This document shows, piece after piece, positions 1 to 11,882 of a stretch of 30,936 bases of DNA; the first letter of the stretch is position 1; the number at the start of each line of letters is the position of its first letter. Below the pieces are notes generated by a model. It had not been told where the DNA came from. It was given only the letters and a program-made list of their open reading frames with translations, and did not search any database. A program made the position numbers and the translations under genes. The stretch is from Apostichopus parvimensis (Eukaryota > Echinodermata > Holothuroidea > Aspidochirotida > Stichopodidae), in NCBI GenBank assembly GCA_000934455.1, contig KN882735.1, forward strand, positions 3,608 to 34,543, read 5' to 3'.

Positions 1-995
1 ATGAAAAGTCCGCCGTTTTGCTGCAACCGCTCTGCCTCTTTCAATACAAATTTTCTAATTACACACTTCTTGCGACAAAGAATTACCATACGTTTCTTAA
101 TTGTAGATAATATTCCACTCTGAATGTTTATGACAAGATCGAGTTTATCAACCATTGTGAACTTTCAGCATATCGATAAAGTTCCCGATTATTCGCATTG
201 CTTAATTTTCGCGATGAATTGATTTTATCACCTAATATTGCAGCTTCAATTTCGTTAAACTGTATCCTAGTAACCTTTAAAATCTCAATTTATAGGCACA
301 GAGCTTCGTCCGTGTCTCATGTCAAAATGGATGAGACGGTACTGTACCATCTCGCGGGGGAATCGAACTTTGAACTTAGCATGTTTCTAATAATATTTAT
401 CTTGTAAACGAAAAGTGCTGTATGTATTAAGCGATATTATATTGTCGTATCCATCTGACAGGGGAAAAATGTGCCTTGCTAACTGTAAGCCACAAAATAG
501 TAAATGATAGTGAGTAAATATTTCTGCACAGAGTTTTGTCAGTGAACTTGTAATCCTTACAGACTATTGTTATCACGCTGGGGAATCGTCGCGGCCGTGT
601 GACCGCAAATGCTCTGGATAAACACTCCACTCTTTTGTTACTTTTGGGCTAGTAAACTTTACATCGGACGTTTTCGGACACTTTTAGCTTTGAATACTGG
701 GTATGAGGGTTTTTTTCTAACCGGGCGCTTGGACGGAACCAGACAGTTCCGGACACTTTCAGACGTTTTCGGACGTTTTCAGACGTTTTCGGACGTTTTG
801 AAATCGGACGACTAGGTCAACCTCGACGGAACACCACTGTATATGTTATATACTTAGGTTCGTTTTGCTGGTTGCGTTTTGATGCTTAAAACCTCATTAA
901 AGGTCTGTAATCAAGTGTATCTGTCGTCGTCATTATTACTACAGTCTATTTTTAATGATTAATTGTGACACAAAAGTAACAAGTAGCTCACTAAC
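1..995. other. Presumed NANS intron 6 sequence with a short 10-bp array
   Basis: No coding sequence resembling the SAF domain was found on either strand. The only structure seen is a 10-bp periodic patch at 741-800. The remainder is unremarkable AT-rich DNA and short spurious ORFs. Confidence 0.5.
741..800 (+). repeat. Six-unit 10-bp tandem repeat
   Basis: Units start exactly every 10 bases: AGACAGTTCC, GGACACTTTC, AGACGTTTTC, GGACGTTTTC, AGACGTTTTC, GGACGTTTTG. A/G alternates at the first base, giving a 20-bp higher period. Confidence 0.85.
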
Positions 996-1102
996 CTTGT
1001 TGAAAGTTGGTAATTCACAAGCTCTCATTTCTTTAACAGTGCCCCCAAGAGCCTTTTCTAAGGTCCTTATTTTGGTGACAAGATCTTTCAGCTCATCTGG
1101 CT
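996..1102 (-). CDS. NANS: NANS exon 6 (linker; residues 255-290)
   Basis: Too short for an ATG-to-stop scan. After acceptor TTATTCAG, with the leftover G of exon 5, it reads EPDELKDLVTKIRTLEKALG, then GTVKEMRACELPTFNK. It ends in phase 0 at a GTTAGT donor. It matches the helical linker between the barrel and the SAF domain (family pattern EP.EL..LV...R..E.ALG). No further NANS exon is visible between here and base 1. Confidence 0.9.
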
Positions 1103-4100
1103 CTGAATAACAGAAGAGATAAACCTGCTAATCTCAAAATGATGTATTGAATTCGGACTCTGCATTCGTTCAAAATAAACTGCTTAAAAAAATCTTTACA
1201 AATAATCATATTGTTAGAGAAGTACTTACTCAAAAAAAGATTAATAGAGTCTCTGTGTCGTTCCGGAATCAAGGGCGTAGGAACCGGGGGGGGGGGGGGG
1301 CTGGGGAGCCCCCAGTGAAAAATATAGGGGGGCGGAAGTATTATTCCGCCCCCCGCTTCGCAAGTCAGAAAACCCCTTTTTCATTTCCAAATGAAAATGC
1401 AAAATTATTTACAAAATGGAGTGGGTGTTGAAGTGTGCTATATTGCACCAAATTGCATCTGAGGCCACCTGGAAATGCAAAAAATTCCCCCCTCCCCTTA
1501 GACCCCTCCCCCAGGCCGGCCATCAGTCTTCAGCCCCCCACTCATAGGTACCTTCCTACACCACTGACCAGAATTGTGACCTATGCGACTCTGAATTTTA
1601 CACAGGTTATTTCTTGAACTCTAGTTTCATCTTGTCTGTCTTCCAACCCAATGAGAAGCGAAGATTACATATCTTCCAGATACAGTTATAAGTATGCACT
1701 CTTCACTTGAAGAACGTTGCTTCAGTAATATCGAACAAGAAGAAAATGATACAACTACCCTCTTTGGCTTTAACATCTACATTGCAACGGATAAATGGGT
1801 TTACTATGAAACAAGCAACGTTAAGTAATTATTCAAACGAGCATGGTTAAGTAATTAATCTTCTCAACTTTGCTTCCTATTAAACTGTCGCAAAGATATT
1901 GTCAAACTTAAGCTAGCCAGTCAAATATGAATGCAATTTTCAGAACAAATTATTGACACTGCTAAGGTTAAGAAATACATCTCCATGTACAAATGTTTTG
2001 GTATATATGTGTTGAACATTCTCATATGTTTTCTTCTTTACAAGGAAACACATTCCTGACCTTAATTAAGCATTTTGAGTTTGACTGGCAGACAACGATG
2101 GGTTTATCAAACCTAAGCAGCATTGCTTAAAATAACAGAGTCATTCATTCATCAATCCAATACTCTATACTATACTTTTTTTACTTTTTCAAGATATGAA
2201 TGTTATTTGGCAAGTGGTAAATTTTACTACTTGGGTTCTTCTTTTTCGTTGCCTGGATTTTTTGTTGTATCAGAACTACATTTACAAAATCCAAATAGGA
2301 AAGTTGAATAATATTCCTTTCTTTGTAACATTTGAAATGACAGTTGACTTATAACCCTTATCAACTGTTTTGCTATTAATATCCAGTATTTCAAAAATTA
2401 TCCCGAACATGGACTCAACTCAACTACAAAAGGTGTTTAAAAATGGTTCAAATGAGGAGAAAAATTTAACATAAATGACCACTAAAAGGAAATAAAGACT
2501 ACTTTTGCACCTACCAAGAGAGGCCTCATGGTCACTGCCTTTCCATGATTTGTCCATGGTGATGTGTCGCTCCACTACTTTGGCACCGAGTGCTATAGCT
2601 CCAAGCGTGATGGTTGTTCCACTCTCATGCCCTGAGTAGCCTATAGGGATATCTGGGAACTCCTTCTGGTAAGCCTTCATCGTGTTAAAAAACAAAACAA
2701 GATAAAAGTTGCATGTCATTATTAATTGGTTTTCAAATTATTTTCTGTATAACAATTAAGATGATTGTGTTGCCATATTATTTCAGTGGTCTACTAAAGA
2801 AGAAAGAAAACATAATCCTGTCTTTTCTCTATAAAGTTGCATGAAATGATTGGATTAACAGAAATACACATCATGCCAGATGATCACTTGTTGACGTGTA
2901 AAGCAAATCTTGATGGTAGTTATTAAGCATTAAGAGTTAATCATCCCAAACTAGCATTTCATTACATGTGTGGAACAAGTCAATCAAAAACTGTTTTCAG
3001 AATCCCCCCTGGTGGTTAGTAATTTTGCGACATAAAATGAGAAAACCAATTACATGTTAGGCATAACAGAAGCATTTTTTTAAGTGTTTAATTCAGGGAG
3101 GGCAAGCAAGAAACAAATGATGACTTTCTCACGATTCCAAAAAGAATTACAGTCCTTTGAGAAAGGAATTAAACATATCTGCATATTTAGTGATGTAGCA
3201 ATGCACGACACAGTTGCACTACCTCTTTAACTGACCGTCACGGATCTGCAAGATACCTCTGAACAGCAACTGCTGTTTGCGTAAACCATACTTAAGGTAC
3301 ATAAGTGCTGATACTTTTGTAGTCGATTTATCGCATAGCTCTTCTCGCGATTACTGGGTTTCAGTTATGACGTCATCACTGTCATTTTTTTCCATTGCAG
3401 AAATACAGTATAAACAGATCTTTCTCCATGGTGAACTGTCTTTTATATGTTCTTTCGTGACTGACTTAACGTGTGGTGTCTAAACCATGTTAAAACATCT
3501 GGCAAACAAAAACTGTGAACAACTTTCAAACTACGCTTCTTAAAATCCTTCATAGTAAAATTAAAAACTTTGAATGAATATATGAGGCTACTACAACAAC
3601 TAGCACTAATAAAAGCAAACGTGCAAACAATGAATAGATGTAACACCTTGTAGCTGTGTGACGATTAGTGTGCAAGAGTTTTCTGTAAATCTAGGACGTT
3701 CAACGTTCTAGGCTAGACTCCCTAGCGCGATAGCAGGCACATATTTTGCACATTGAATTTAAACTACACCTCAATCTACACACTCGATCAGACATCTGAT
3801 AAATGTAAACCAGGCCAGTGATGAAGTAATTGTGAACATGTTTGCAGAAATGGCAATCGTAAAAGATTAATAACTAATGAATTTGAAATTATGTGCAATG
3901 ATCAAACATTGCTAGGGCTGAATGTTGCACTGCAAACAAGCATATTACTGACAAGTAAACCTGAATCTACCCGGAGCAGGTGCTTGCCGATTATTAACAC
4001 AGCACAGTGCTAGTGTAGCATTGTGAGAACCTGTATACTTTTGCGATATTGCTGTCAAACTGCCATTAGGGTTGTGTTTGACAGGTTAGGCTATTTTTCA

Positions 4101-7100
4101 AAAGCAGATTATGTGTAGTGCTAGCTTGTAGTCGAGAAATTGCAACTTAGGTTTTGAGCGCGATTAATCAAACTTTCAAAGTGTAATCGTGACTACTGGC
4201 GATTAATCGATTACGACTATCAGCACTAAGGTACATAAAGTCAGAATGAAGACATTTGAATACAATTATCTAAATTAGCCAGTACATTGCAAAATGGTGA
4301 CCAGCATTTAACTACTACAACTTTCCTTGTTGATTTTCCTTAGATCTCTCTAACAGACTAAGGAGTGTGGAGAACAGCCACAGAACTTTGAATGTACTGT
4401 AGGTATAAGGCTGCATGTTGCATTGTGTAGTAACCTCCTGACCTTTTGTCAAAGCCATGTAATATCCACACATATATATGGACACCGCCCACTCTACAGT
4501 TACGAAGAGATCTGAATGGTCACAACAGCTCCAATCCTTCTAATTAGAGTTTAAACCAGCTCAGGAAAACTGAGACTGTATGAGAGTTTCAATTTAACGT
4601 ATCATCTTTGCACTTGCAACGATGTGGGTTGTCTAAATGTTAACATTTCTGGTACCGTTTTGCTGAAATAAAATAAACAACATACTGCAGTATGTGTTGT
4701 GGCACGTGATCTTTCATGTAGATACAGGTGGAGTATGAATAACAACAGGTTGGCAAATGAAGTCAATCAAAGCATTTGCTATATAATAATATTCATGCAG
4801 CATTCAAACGAAAAGTTTTTGCATGACATAAGACTGAACATGGGGATGGACTAATTGCCGTATAAATAATTATCCAGTATCCTTAAACACTCCAGATGAA
4901 GATGACAATGAAGCCACTGTGTTCGGACTCACCTCTATAACCCTTAAATGGACATCTTCTGGGTTCAGAGGATAGGCACTTGTACACTGAAGGAAGCAAA
5001 AGTCGGCACCTTTGTCCTTCAAAATCTTGTAAACCTGACAAAACCAAAGAAATATAAAACAGATAATAAAAACGAAAAACAACAGAAGAGTTGCAAGATG
5101 TTGCTTCATCAGTATCTGTACTAGACAGACAGAGCCTTTCCCCCTAACTGTACAGTAGCAGTTCAAGTTTGCTATTAAAACTGTACACAACAGTTTTGTT
5201 CGTATGATGATTGGTTGGTGTTTGTCTTGGCCGTCCAATATTTTCTTCCACAGTGAGATGATAGAGCAAAATTTACCTCCTTTGTTTCAGTAATAATGAC
5301 TACCTACCCAGGGAATACTTTAATCTAATCAAAAACAGCATAATTATATGCAAACACCTACACCTGTGCAATGATATCTAGCAGTATTTGTACAGAGTAG
5401 AGCACAATATAGTTTCATGACTTAAGTAATGTTTTTAGTGGTATTTTTTTAGTGGTATATGAAAAAATTAATTTTTTCATCGCCACAGTCCTAGTTTGGG
5501 GATTTTCCGTCCTATGATTCAGGAGAAGTGAATTTTTGAACCTCTCCAACTTAATCTAACATATTTTGAACAGTGGAGAACGATGAGCAATACATTGCAG
5601 CACTTGGTTTCGGGGGCTGCAGGGGACGCTATCATTAGCAAGCTACACTGTAGCGAGGAAAGTTCAAATTTATGAATGTAAAATAGCGATTTAGATGGAA
5701 ATTCCTAGGTGAAGTTGCAAGTTAGCATATCTTTCGAAGAGTTAAAATGTTCCAGAATTCCCGAACTCGGTTTTCTTTATAATATGTTGTTCAGATATTT
5801 GTTATTTGAGAGATTTTTTGAATCACAGACGTGCACCACTTCCAAGAAGTATAAGCAGCACTGGTGGACGCAAGGTCTGTACACATTCCTGTGTATTATA
5901 TCAAGGCCAAGCTTAGAGTGAGATCTTTTGTATCCACAGCAGTATTTGAAGTCTGTATACATTCCTGTGAGAGTATAAAGGCCAAGCTTAGAGTGAGATC
6001 TGATCGATTCTGACCACTGTGCCGCATTGAAGTCACGTCTCGTGGTAGATTCAAATTTTTCTGTCAGGACGGGCCAACATTTCAAGCACTCTATCACAGA
6101 AACTAAATTTCATCACAGGGCAAGCCTTAGGGCGATACAAAGACAAAAAATGTTATAACCGGAAGGACTGGATCCCATTTTCACCGATTACTTCAGTAGT
6201 GACTGTAATGCATTGGCTGCCAATTCAGCAGCGAATCATATCAAAATATTATGCTCCCTGTTTAAAATTGTACATGGCTCGGCGGCGACCTACTTAAGTG
6301 AACTATTGACAAAGCATTCTTCACTCAAAAGCCCCGGCCCTTCACGAACCATTGACTAAAGTTTGATGGTGATAGGGCGTTTCATATTTTTGCGCCTTGT
6401 CAATGGAAAGCCCCTGCCGTCTGCACTTCGTCTTTGACTGAACTTGTGTTTTATCTGTATTAACCTTGATGATATAAGTTTCATCTAATAATTGATGTAT
6501 CTTTTCTGATTTCGCTATGACTGATTTATTCCTTTCGTTACTCTTATTTGTTTAATATTTGTACTTCTTTGAAATCTAGTCCAATGTAAAGGGCTTTGAG
6601 ATATTCTTTTGTGTAAAGCACTCTTTAATATATATTATTATGATTATTATTGTATGGGGCTATCCACATATACATTCTTCATTTTACAGTTGAGATTTTT
6701 ATGAGGGTTTGGGGTGGGAGTGGGGGGGGGGGATGCAGGAGCGGTCGTGTTACCTTTTTCATTGTATCCATTGACTGCATGCCAGAGGACACTACCATTG
6801 GACGGCCTTTCTCTGCTGTCTTAGCTATGTAAGGAAGATTATTGGTGTCACCAGATCCAACTTTGAAGAAAGGCACTCCAAGATCATGAAGAAAGTCAAC
6901 AGCTTTCTGAAAAGGAAAGCACACAGTAACATTTCATGTTTAGCTGTCAGTTAGTTACACTGAATGGACGGTACTACTTTGGGGTATTCATTGTGGACAA
7001 CCATAAATGTAAAGTAACACATGATGTAATCACTTGGGACACTCTCTGATCTATATAGATCTTTCATATTAGTTTGGTCGTTTGGACAACCATCGTGATT

Positions 7101-8432
7101 GTATGAAATTATGAATGACTTTGCAGCAAGTCAGCCAAATTTTCAACAACATTAGGGCAAGTCTAGGAGACCTGCACCATAATTGAAAACCAAACATCCT
7201 ATGTTTGACACAATGAGTTACATGCACCATAATTGCAAACCAAACATCCAATGTTTGACACACTGAGTTTTTTCACAGTATATATAACTGTCTGATGTAT
7301 TTTGAAAAAGATGCAAAACCCAAATATCAGAGTAACCCCTATTCTGGACTTTGTTGATTGGTTCCGTGGTAGCTGATTTAAAACATCTGTGAGTCAGTTT
7401 AAACGAGAAGGCCAATGGGGGGGGGGGCCCTCCAGTCGTGAACAAAATGTACAGAAGGAGAGGCCCTATCTGCTGAATTACTGGACTACAGTCTACATTG
7501 GTCAATGCTGTCATAGCAATGAATTTCAACACTATATACTGTACCCCCACTGTTAAACGGTCAAACTAAAGCTCCCTTTATAACAGTTCATTTACAACAA
7601 AAGGTCCAAATTCACACCTCATCCATCCCAGATGCAGTAAAATAAATCCCTATCTGGTTAGCGTAATCTTGCAGCTCTTTGTATTGGTCGTGGCTGAATT
7701 CTAGAAACTCCTTATGTTCTCCATAGGTCTTCCCCCACGAGTTCTTAGATGTGTAGGGTCTGGCCAAGGCAGATTTGTTGAATTTATAGCTCAGTTCACT
7801 CTTCTGAAATTTCGCGCAGTCTGCTCCGGCGTCCTGCAAGTAGGAGAGAAAGGTTCACGATCTAGCATTAAACCAAAATGTTTGGCAAAAGATTGACTTA
7901 AATAATGGAAAACTCCTTTTAACGAACCAAATATCAGCTTGAATTTGCACACGTTGACCTGATTTTGTTCTTGACATATATGTAGCACAGTAACGTGCAG
8001 CCCAAATTTTGAAAATCAAAATTAATCATCTGAAATTGTACCAGTCAACATATGACCCGTCTAATAAATCCAGCTGAAAGTGGAATAAAATTCAATTTCA
8101 ATTCAATTTATCTTACATTTATTTTAGTTAATAATCAAAAAGTGTGCAACATACATGTTGGTTAGTAGGTATGTATATATACTGCAATAGATTGTACCAA
8201 CAGTCCACCAACAAGTGGTACACCTACCAAATGAAATCTGAGGGCTTTCATCTTCAGCACCTACTTCTGGGTAAAATGAACACGGAAACAAAATGCTCAC
8301 CTTTGCAACTTTTATGAGATCTTTTGCAATTTTCATGTCCCCTTGATGGTTCTGTCCAATCTCTGCTATGATGAAACATGGATGGTTCCCTCCAATCTTC
8401 CTATCTGGTGCAATCTCAAATTCCAAAGGCAT
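996..8432 (-). CDS. NANS: NANS, N-acetylneuraminate-9-phosphate (sialic acid) synthase; six coding exons, 3' end outside window
   Basis: Cytosolic enzyme that condenses ManNAc-6-phosphate with phosphoenolpyruvate to give Neu5Ac-9-phosphate, the committed step of animal sialic acid synthesis. Join of 8432-8301, 7833-7618, 6906-6754, 5034-4933, 2674-2515 and 1102-996 on the minus strand, 870 nt or 290 codons, with every junction GT..AG and in frame. The protein opens MPLEFEI, then IIAEIGQNH (residues 21-29), CAKFQKSEL, FFKVGSGDTNN, SSGMQSMDTMK, FCFLQCTSAYP, GYSGHE (His217) and ERHIT (His238). In the bacterial homologue NeuB, two equivalent histidines bind the metal. Vertebrate NANS is about 359 residues, so the C-terminal SAF domain (about 70 residues) is missing and should lie left of base 1. 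All visible exons look intact, so this is a working gene, not a pseudogene. No 5' UTR exon was identified. Confidence 0.96.
1270..1566. mobile_element. MITE-like element with imperfect terminal inverted repeats (hAT-like)
   Basis: The left end CAAGGGCGTAGGAACC (1270-1285) is an imperfect inverted match of the right end CCTTCCTACACCACTG (1551-1566). The flanking octamers TCCGGAAT and ACCAGAAT agree at 6 of 8 positions, as an eroded 8-bp target duplication would. Inside are a 15-G run (1286-1300) and a perfect 11-bp hairpin (GGGGGGCGGAA, 6-base loop, 1327-1354). No transposase. It lies in NANS intron 5. Confidence 0.55.
2515..2674 (-). CDS. NANS: NANS exon 5 (residues 202-255), metal-binding histidines
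   Basis: Encodes AYQKEFPDIPIGYSGHESG, LGAIALGAKVVERHITMD and KSWKGSDHEASL. It begins after GATGAAG and ends in phase 1 at a GTAGGT donor. His217 (GYSGHE) and His238 (ERHIT) correspond to the Mn2+ ligands of NeuB. The join to exon 4 gives LRVIE-AYQKEFP, one residue shorter than the human protein here, so the acceptor is slightly less certain than the others. Confidence 0.93.
2675..4932 (-). other. NANS intron 4 (2.26 kb), no gene
   Basis: No exon or clear element on either strand. A patch rich in GATTAATCG and TAATCG near 4155-4228, ending in CAGCACTA, resembles a hAT-type terminus, but no matching end with a target duplication was found. Confidence 0.5.
4933..5034 (-). CDS. NANS: NANS exon 4 (residues 168-201)
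   Basis: The acceptor TTGTCAG is followed by VYKILKDKGADFCFLQCTSA, then YPLNPEDVHLRVIE, with a strong GTGAGT donor. The exon is 102 nt, phase 0 at both ends. FCFLQCTSAYP is a near-invariant strand of the sialic acid synthase barrel. Confidence 0.95.
5872..6001 (+). repeat. Two-copy direct duplication, 75-bp offset
   Basis: GGCCAAGCTTAGAGTGAGAT occurs at 5905 and again at 5980, each preceded by a similar GTCTGTA.ACATTCCTGTG stretch. Intronic (NANS intron 3). Confidence 0.85.
6130..6655 (+). mobile_element. LINE 3'-end fragment (CR1/L2 group), decayed
   Basis: From about 6209 it reads LHWLPIQQRI, the conserved C-terminal block of CR1/L2-type RT proteins, followed by frame breaks and stops, then a 3' tail with AAAGGGCTTTGAGATATTCT and TAAAGCACTC and an ATT-rich end (about 6630-6652). 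The block matches LHWLPVRERI in the better copy at 20535, but the nucleotide sequences differ, so it is a different, older family. Sits in NANS intron 3, ending about 100 bp from exon 3. Confidence 0.75.
6754..6906 (-). CDS. NANS: NANS exon 3 (residues 117-167)
   Basis: The acceptor TTTTCAG is followed by KAVDFLHDLGVPFFKVGSGD, then KTAEKGRPMVVSSGM and QSMDTMKK, with a GTAACA donor. The exon is 153 nt, phase 0 at both ends. Lys131 in FFKVGSGD lies in the conserved substrate-binding strand. The donor is followed closely, on the minus strand, by a run of 11 C (6722-6732 as G on plus). Confidence 0.95.
7174..7268 (+). repeat. Two-copy direct duplication, 50-bp offset
   Basis: GCACCATAATTG.AAACCAAA followed by CATCC.ATGTTTGACACA.TGAGTT occurs at 7174 and 7224 with few differences. 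Intronic (NANS intron 2). Confidence 0.85.
7618..7833 (-). CDS. NANS: NANS exon 2 (residues 45-116)
   Basis: The acceptor TTGCAG is followed by GAC GCC GGA, giving DAGADCAKFQKSEL, then YTSKNSWGKTYGEHK, LEFSHDQYKELQDYA and TASGMDE. The exon is 216 nt, phase 0 at both ends, with a GTGTGA donor. A short ORF that appears to start upstream of this exon is only intron read-through. Confidence 0.95.
8301..8432 (-). CDS. NANS: NANS exon 1 (start codon; residues 1-44)
   Basis: The ATG is at 8432-8430. The start matches the family N-terminus (MPLE...), and GGNHPCFIIAEIGQNHQGD is the conserved beginning of the NeuB/NANS barrel. The exon ends ..KVAK at a GTGAGC donor (8300-8299) in phase 0. The upstream minus-strand sequence contains two CAACAG sites that could be acceptors for a 5' UTR intron, but this is not demonstrated. 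Confidence 0.95.
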
Positions 8433-8639
8433 CCTGTTGGTTTACTAGATCTGTTGATATACCGTATTAAAAAGGTTTTTGAGTTAGTTCTGTGTCAGGG
8501 TATCTTGGATCATGTAATACGCTGGATGTGGAGCCTACTGTATGTGTGTAGAAGTGAAATGATCATTCACAGAAAAATTTACTTTTTAGCTATTCTGTAA
8601 GTTTTGCTTTTCATTGGTGGCATTCAACTTTCAAGAAAT

Positions 8640-9390
8640 TTATGCTATGAAAGGGTTGGAACTGCTTATAAAGCCTAACAACTATAGATCATAGATGTCC
8701 TATTTCAGAAACAGAAGTTCCTCTTGATCATACCTAAAACCCTAGTATTCCCTCTTTTAGCAGCTTTGAGACAATGTTTAGAAGGTTGCAGAGATGAGTC
8801 AATGTAGATACCTATAGGTCTCTTTCAACAAAGACCTGCGGCTCCTCACCATTAAGACTGTACAGTAGGTACACTTTTGGTAACTACTACCAATATGCAT
8901 CACCTTGCATTTATCAATATTAAAAAGCATTTGCCATCCCTGAGACCAGGAAAAAACCTTATCCAAATCCATTTGAAATTTCTCAGAATCCCTTTTGGAA
9001 GAGATCTCAGAATACAGTTTGGTATCATCAGCAAACTTCTTGGCTGTATACAAAATATCTCCGTCAATGTCATTTATAAGGCAACAAACAACAAGGGACT
9101 AATGCAGACCCCTGTGGAACCCCACTAGTAAATTCCAGCCAAGAAGAAGCAGAACCTTTAATTACCACCCTCTGTTTCCTATTACCAAGCCAATCCGATC
9201 CAAGACAATAAATTCCCATTGACACCCATACTCTTTAGCCTAAGTAAAAGACGCTGATGGGGAACTTATCAAAGGCCTTCTGGAATCCAGGAACACAACA
9301 TCTACAGACTTCTGTATATTTAGTGAGCTGGTTACATCTTCCATAATCTCAAGAATATTAAGTGAGACAAGACCTTTTTGACAAATGTTA
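8640..9390 (-). pseudogene. CR1/Jockey-type LINE reverse transcriptase remnant
   Basis: Read on the minus strand with several frame changes: VDVVFLDSRR (decayed motif A), SGVPQGSALVP (motif B), KKFADDTKLYSEISSKR (motif C, FADD), DLDKVFSWSQGWQMLFNIDK CKVMHIG, ERDLGIYIDSSLQPSKHC and RVLGMIKRNFCF. This order is the classic CR1-like RT and C-terminal block. Stops and frameshifts, for example in the segment between PQGS and INDID, show it is dead. No endonuclease part is seen. Confidence 0.85.
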
Positions 9391-10494
9391 GGCTATAGAT
9401 GTAGGGTAAAGACAGAACCTTATTTTACATTAAGAATTAGATACTTAAAATTGATATTGTTACAGCTATCTTATTACCTTACGTAATAATAAATATTTTA
9501 ATAATAAACAGTTAAACACAAACTTTAGAGAGAAGAAGGTAGCAGCAGAAACTAGGTATGGTATAAACCAATGCCTCCCTCCCCCATGCTACAGTACTGA
9601 GAACCATAGGCTAGTACTTGCCTGCTTCTAATTCTAAGCCTAAATGCAGTCTGGTAATGTTAGCCTGACTAACTGTTGGGCCTCTGATGGGCATGCTCAG
9701 TTAGTGCGAGTCAGCTAAGCTGAACAGATGTCCCCAATTTACGGGTACTGTCCAGGACTAGCTTTAGCCACATTGAAGGCTAGCCTAAGCCTAACGTTAG
9801 GCTATTGCCCAATGCGACAAACAAATCACATTTTCCAGAAACGTAAGAACTTTTAACACTACGAATAAAGACTTACACGATAATTGAAAGTGTGCCACGT
9901 AGCTACCAATTTCGATCTGCAGGCTGTAATACACCTAGTTTTCGATAAATAAATACAGCAGCTTTCGTTTGTGTACCTACAGCCTGACAGTGTGCAAGAT
10001 CAGAGTACTTGCGCTACTTTAGTATTGTGGCGATCGGTAACACCTGCTCGCTAGCATCGAATTTAAAACGGGGAACGTGTATGGAACGCCAAAAGTATCC
10101 TTAAAGGTGGGGTATAACGGAATCTTGAGTTAAAACGGACCCCCTCAGTATATTCAAAGTTCAATGCCACCATCTAATTTTCTAATCCGCTCCGATGTAC
10201 TCTGAATATGTGCATTGTCTTACAAGACTTTAAATGGCCTATATATATCTCTCAGTGAGAATTTGACAGAATCAAACATCTTCCCCTACGCCAATGCTCA
10301 GTAGTTGCACATGGCGCACAAAACTGTGTTGAATTTCTGGACTTGGGCTGTTGCATAACAGCTACATTAAAACAAGGAGGTGGTATACCTTGTACTGAGA
10401 ACAGGAGTTCTTTACGTGTGATTATAGTTTATATATCATAGTCGCATATCCTACTGCAGTTGAGTGGAAAGTCCCAAATAACGTATTTTGACTT

Positions 10495-11190
10495 AATTTA
10501 CCTAAGTCACTTGGCTCTTGACTCGAATGAAGTCAACTTGGACACCGAACAAGTCCAAAGCTAGGGACTCCAGCTGAGCCCAGGGCGGTCTATTCATTAA
10601 TTAGAAGTGCCTGTTTCTGTCATAAGAAAATACCCTTTTCCCTTTTTGTAGACAAAGTGCCCCTTTGTTATTTAAAATGAAAATTGCCCTTTTGTCGGAG
10701 AAAAAAAGTCAGTGCCCCGACGTAACAAACATATGAGAAAAACTAAAAAAACTTTGGTTGAAAACATTCAAATACTGGAACATCCAGTATGGAATCGATA
10801 GCTATTCCAGTTTGGTGGAAAGTTCTGAGGTAACATCAAATCAAATTCACATGTTCCACAGCCACGAAGATTGTGCCCACCCCCCCCCTCCTCCCACCAG
10901 CTCCCTGGAAATTCAACACTGCCGGATGTCACCCCTGTTAGTGAGTCAACTTGAAGGGATTCTGGTCCTTATTTTATTTTTCTGTGAACTGATGCTCATG
11001 CAAGGTAAGTCAATGATAATGACTCGTTTGAGTTGACTTATATTTTACTGGAATGGACCAGTCTATTTGGTTGGCTTGACTAGACTATATACTAGTCTAA
11101 CTTAACTTGGCTTGGTTGACCGTGTGCAAATTAGTTTGAATTATTTCACTTGGGTTGCGATTACAGTTGAATTGTTTTTGCGATTCGACT
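10495..11190. repeat. Patches of TTGACT/AGTCAA and ACTTGG motifs, possible hAT-like non-autonomous DNA
   Basis: Two patches (10495-10560 and 11010-11190) are unusually dense in AAGTCA, ACTTGG, GACTCG and TTGACT, as in subterminal repeats of hAT elements. Between them lies T- and C-rich spacer. No terminal inverted repeats were resolved. Confidence 0.3.
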
Positions 11191-11799
11191 CAAGGAAGGC
11201 CGGGTGACTCATTAACACTAACACTTCTAAAACTGGTTCATAAATTGGTGCTTGCATATGAATTTTCAATATTTCGTGAAGGCAGTGGCGAAGGTATATG
11301 TGACATCAGCAATGTGAGGGACATTACCATGGCAAAAGAGTTCAATGTGTGTGTTATTCTTTTTAATGTAGGCCTACATATCATTATCCAAAGGAGAAAG
11401 TAATATTTCAGATTTGAAATTCGAAGAATTGAATGTGTAGCGGCTTCTGAGGAGAAACGTTTTCTTTGTATTTTCATTGTTTGATAGCATTTACTATCAC
11501 TAGCTGACTCGCTCGCACTGAGATTACGCCTTCGTAGTCTCTCAGCCCGGTTTACGCCTTTATGACTTCGATTTCACTTAAAAATACGGATCCATTCCTG
11601 CTAATCTATTACCCAAGTTTTAATCGTTGTATTGTTCTTTTCTGTTACCGTATATGTTGGGAACGTTCATTCATTGGTATAAGCGCCGGTATATTATAAA
11701 AAGTGTTTGTATGTATAGGGGACTACCATATTATATAGAAAAGCATGATTTCCTAGTATAGAAATATTGTAACCTACAAAATTGAGAAATATAGCAACA

Positions 11800-11882
11800 T
11801 TTTGCATCTAGGCATTCCTTAACTTCAATAAAATCTCAACACCCCCTCCCATTAGACCCCTCCCCAGGACGGCAATCACTAT
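11800..11882. repeat. Diverged partial copy of the 1270-1566 element
   Basis: The segment TTAGACCCCTCCCCAGGACG (11852-11871) matches TTAGACCCCTCCCCCAGGCC at 1498-1517, and TTTGCATCT upstream matches a similar position near 1453. This indicates a dispersed family present at least twice in the window. Confidence 0.5.

Noticed and set aside
3997..4236. Possible hAT element between CAGTGCTA (4005) and CAGCACTA (ending 4228)
   Set aside because: Only about eight terminal bases match and the flanking octamers do not agree, so the ends are not supported.
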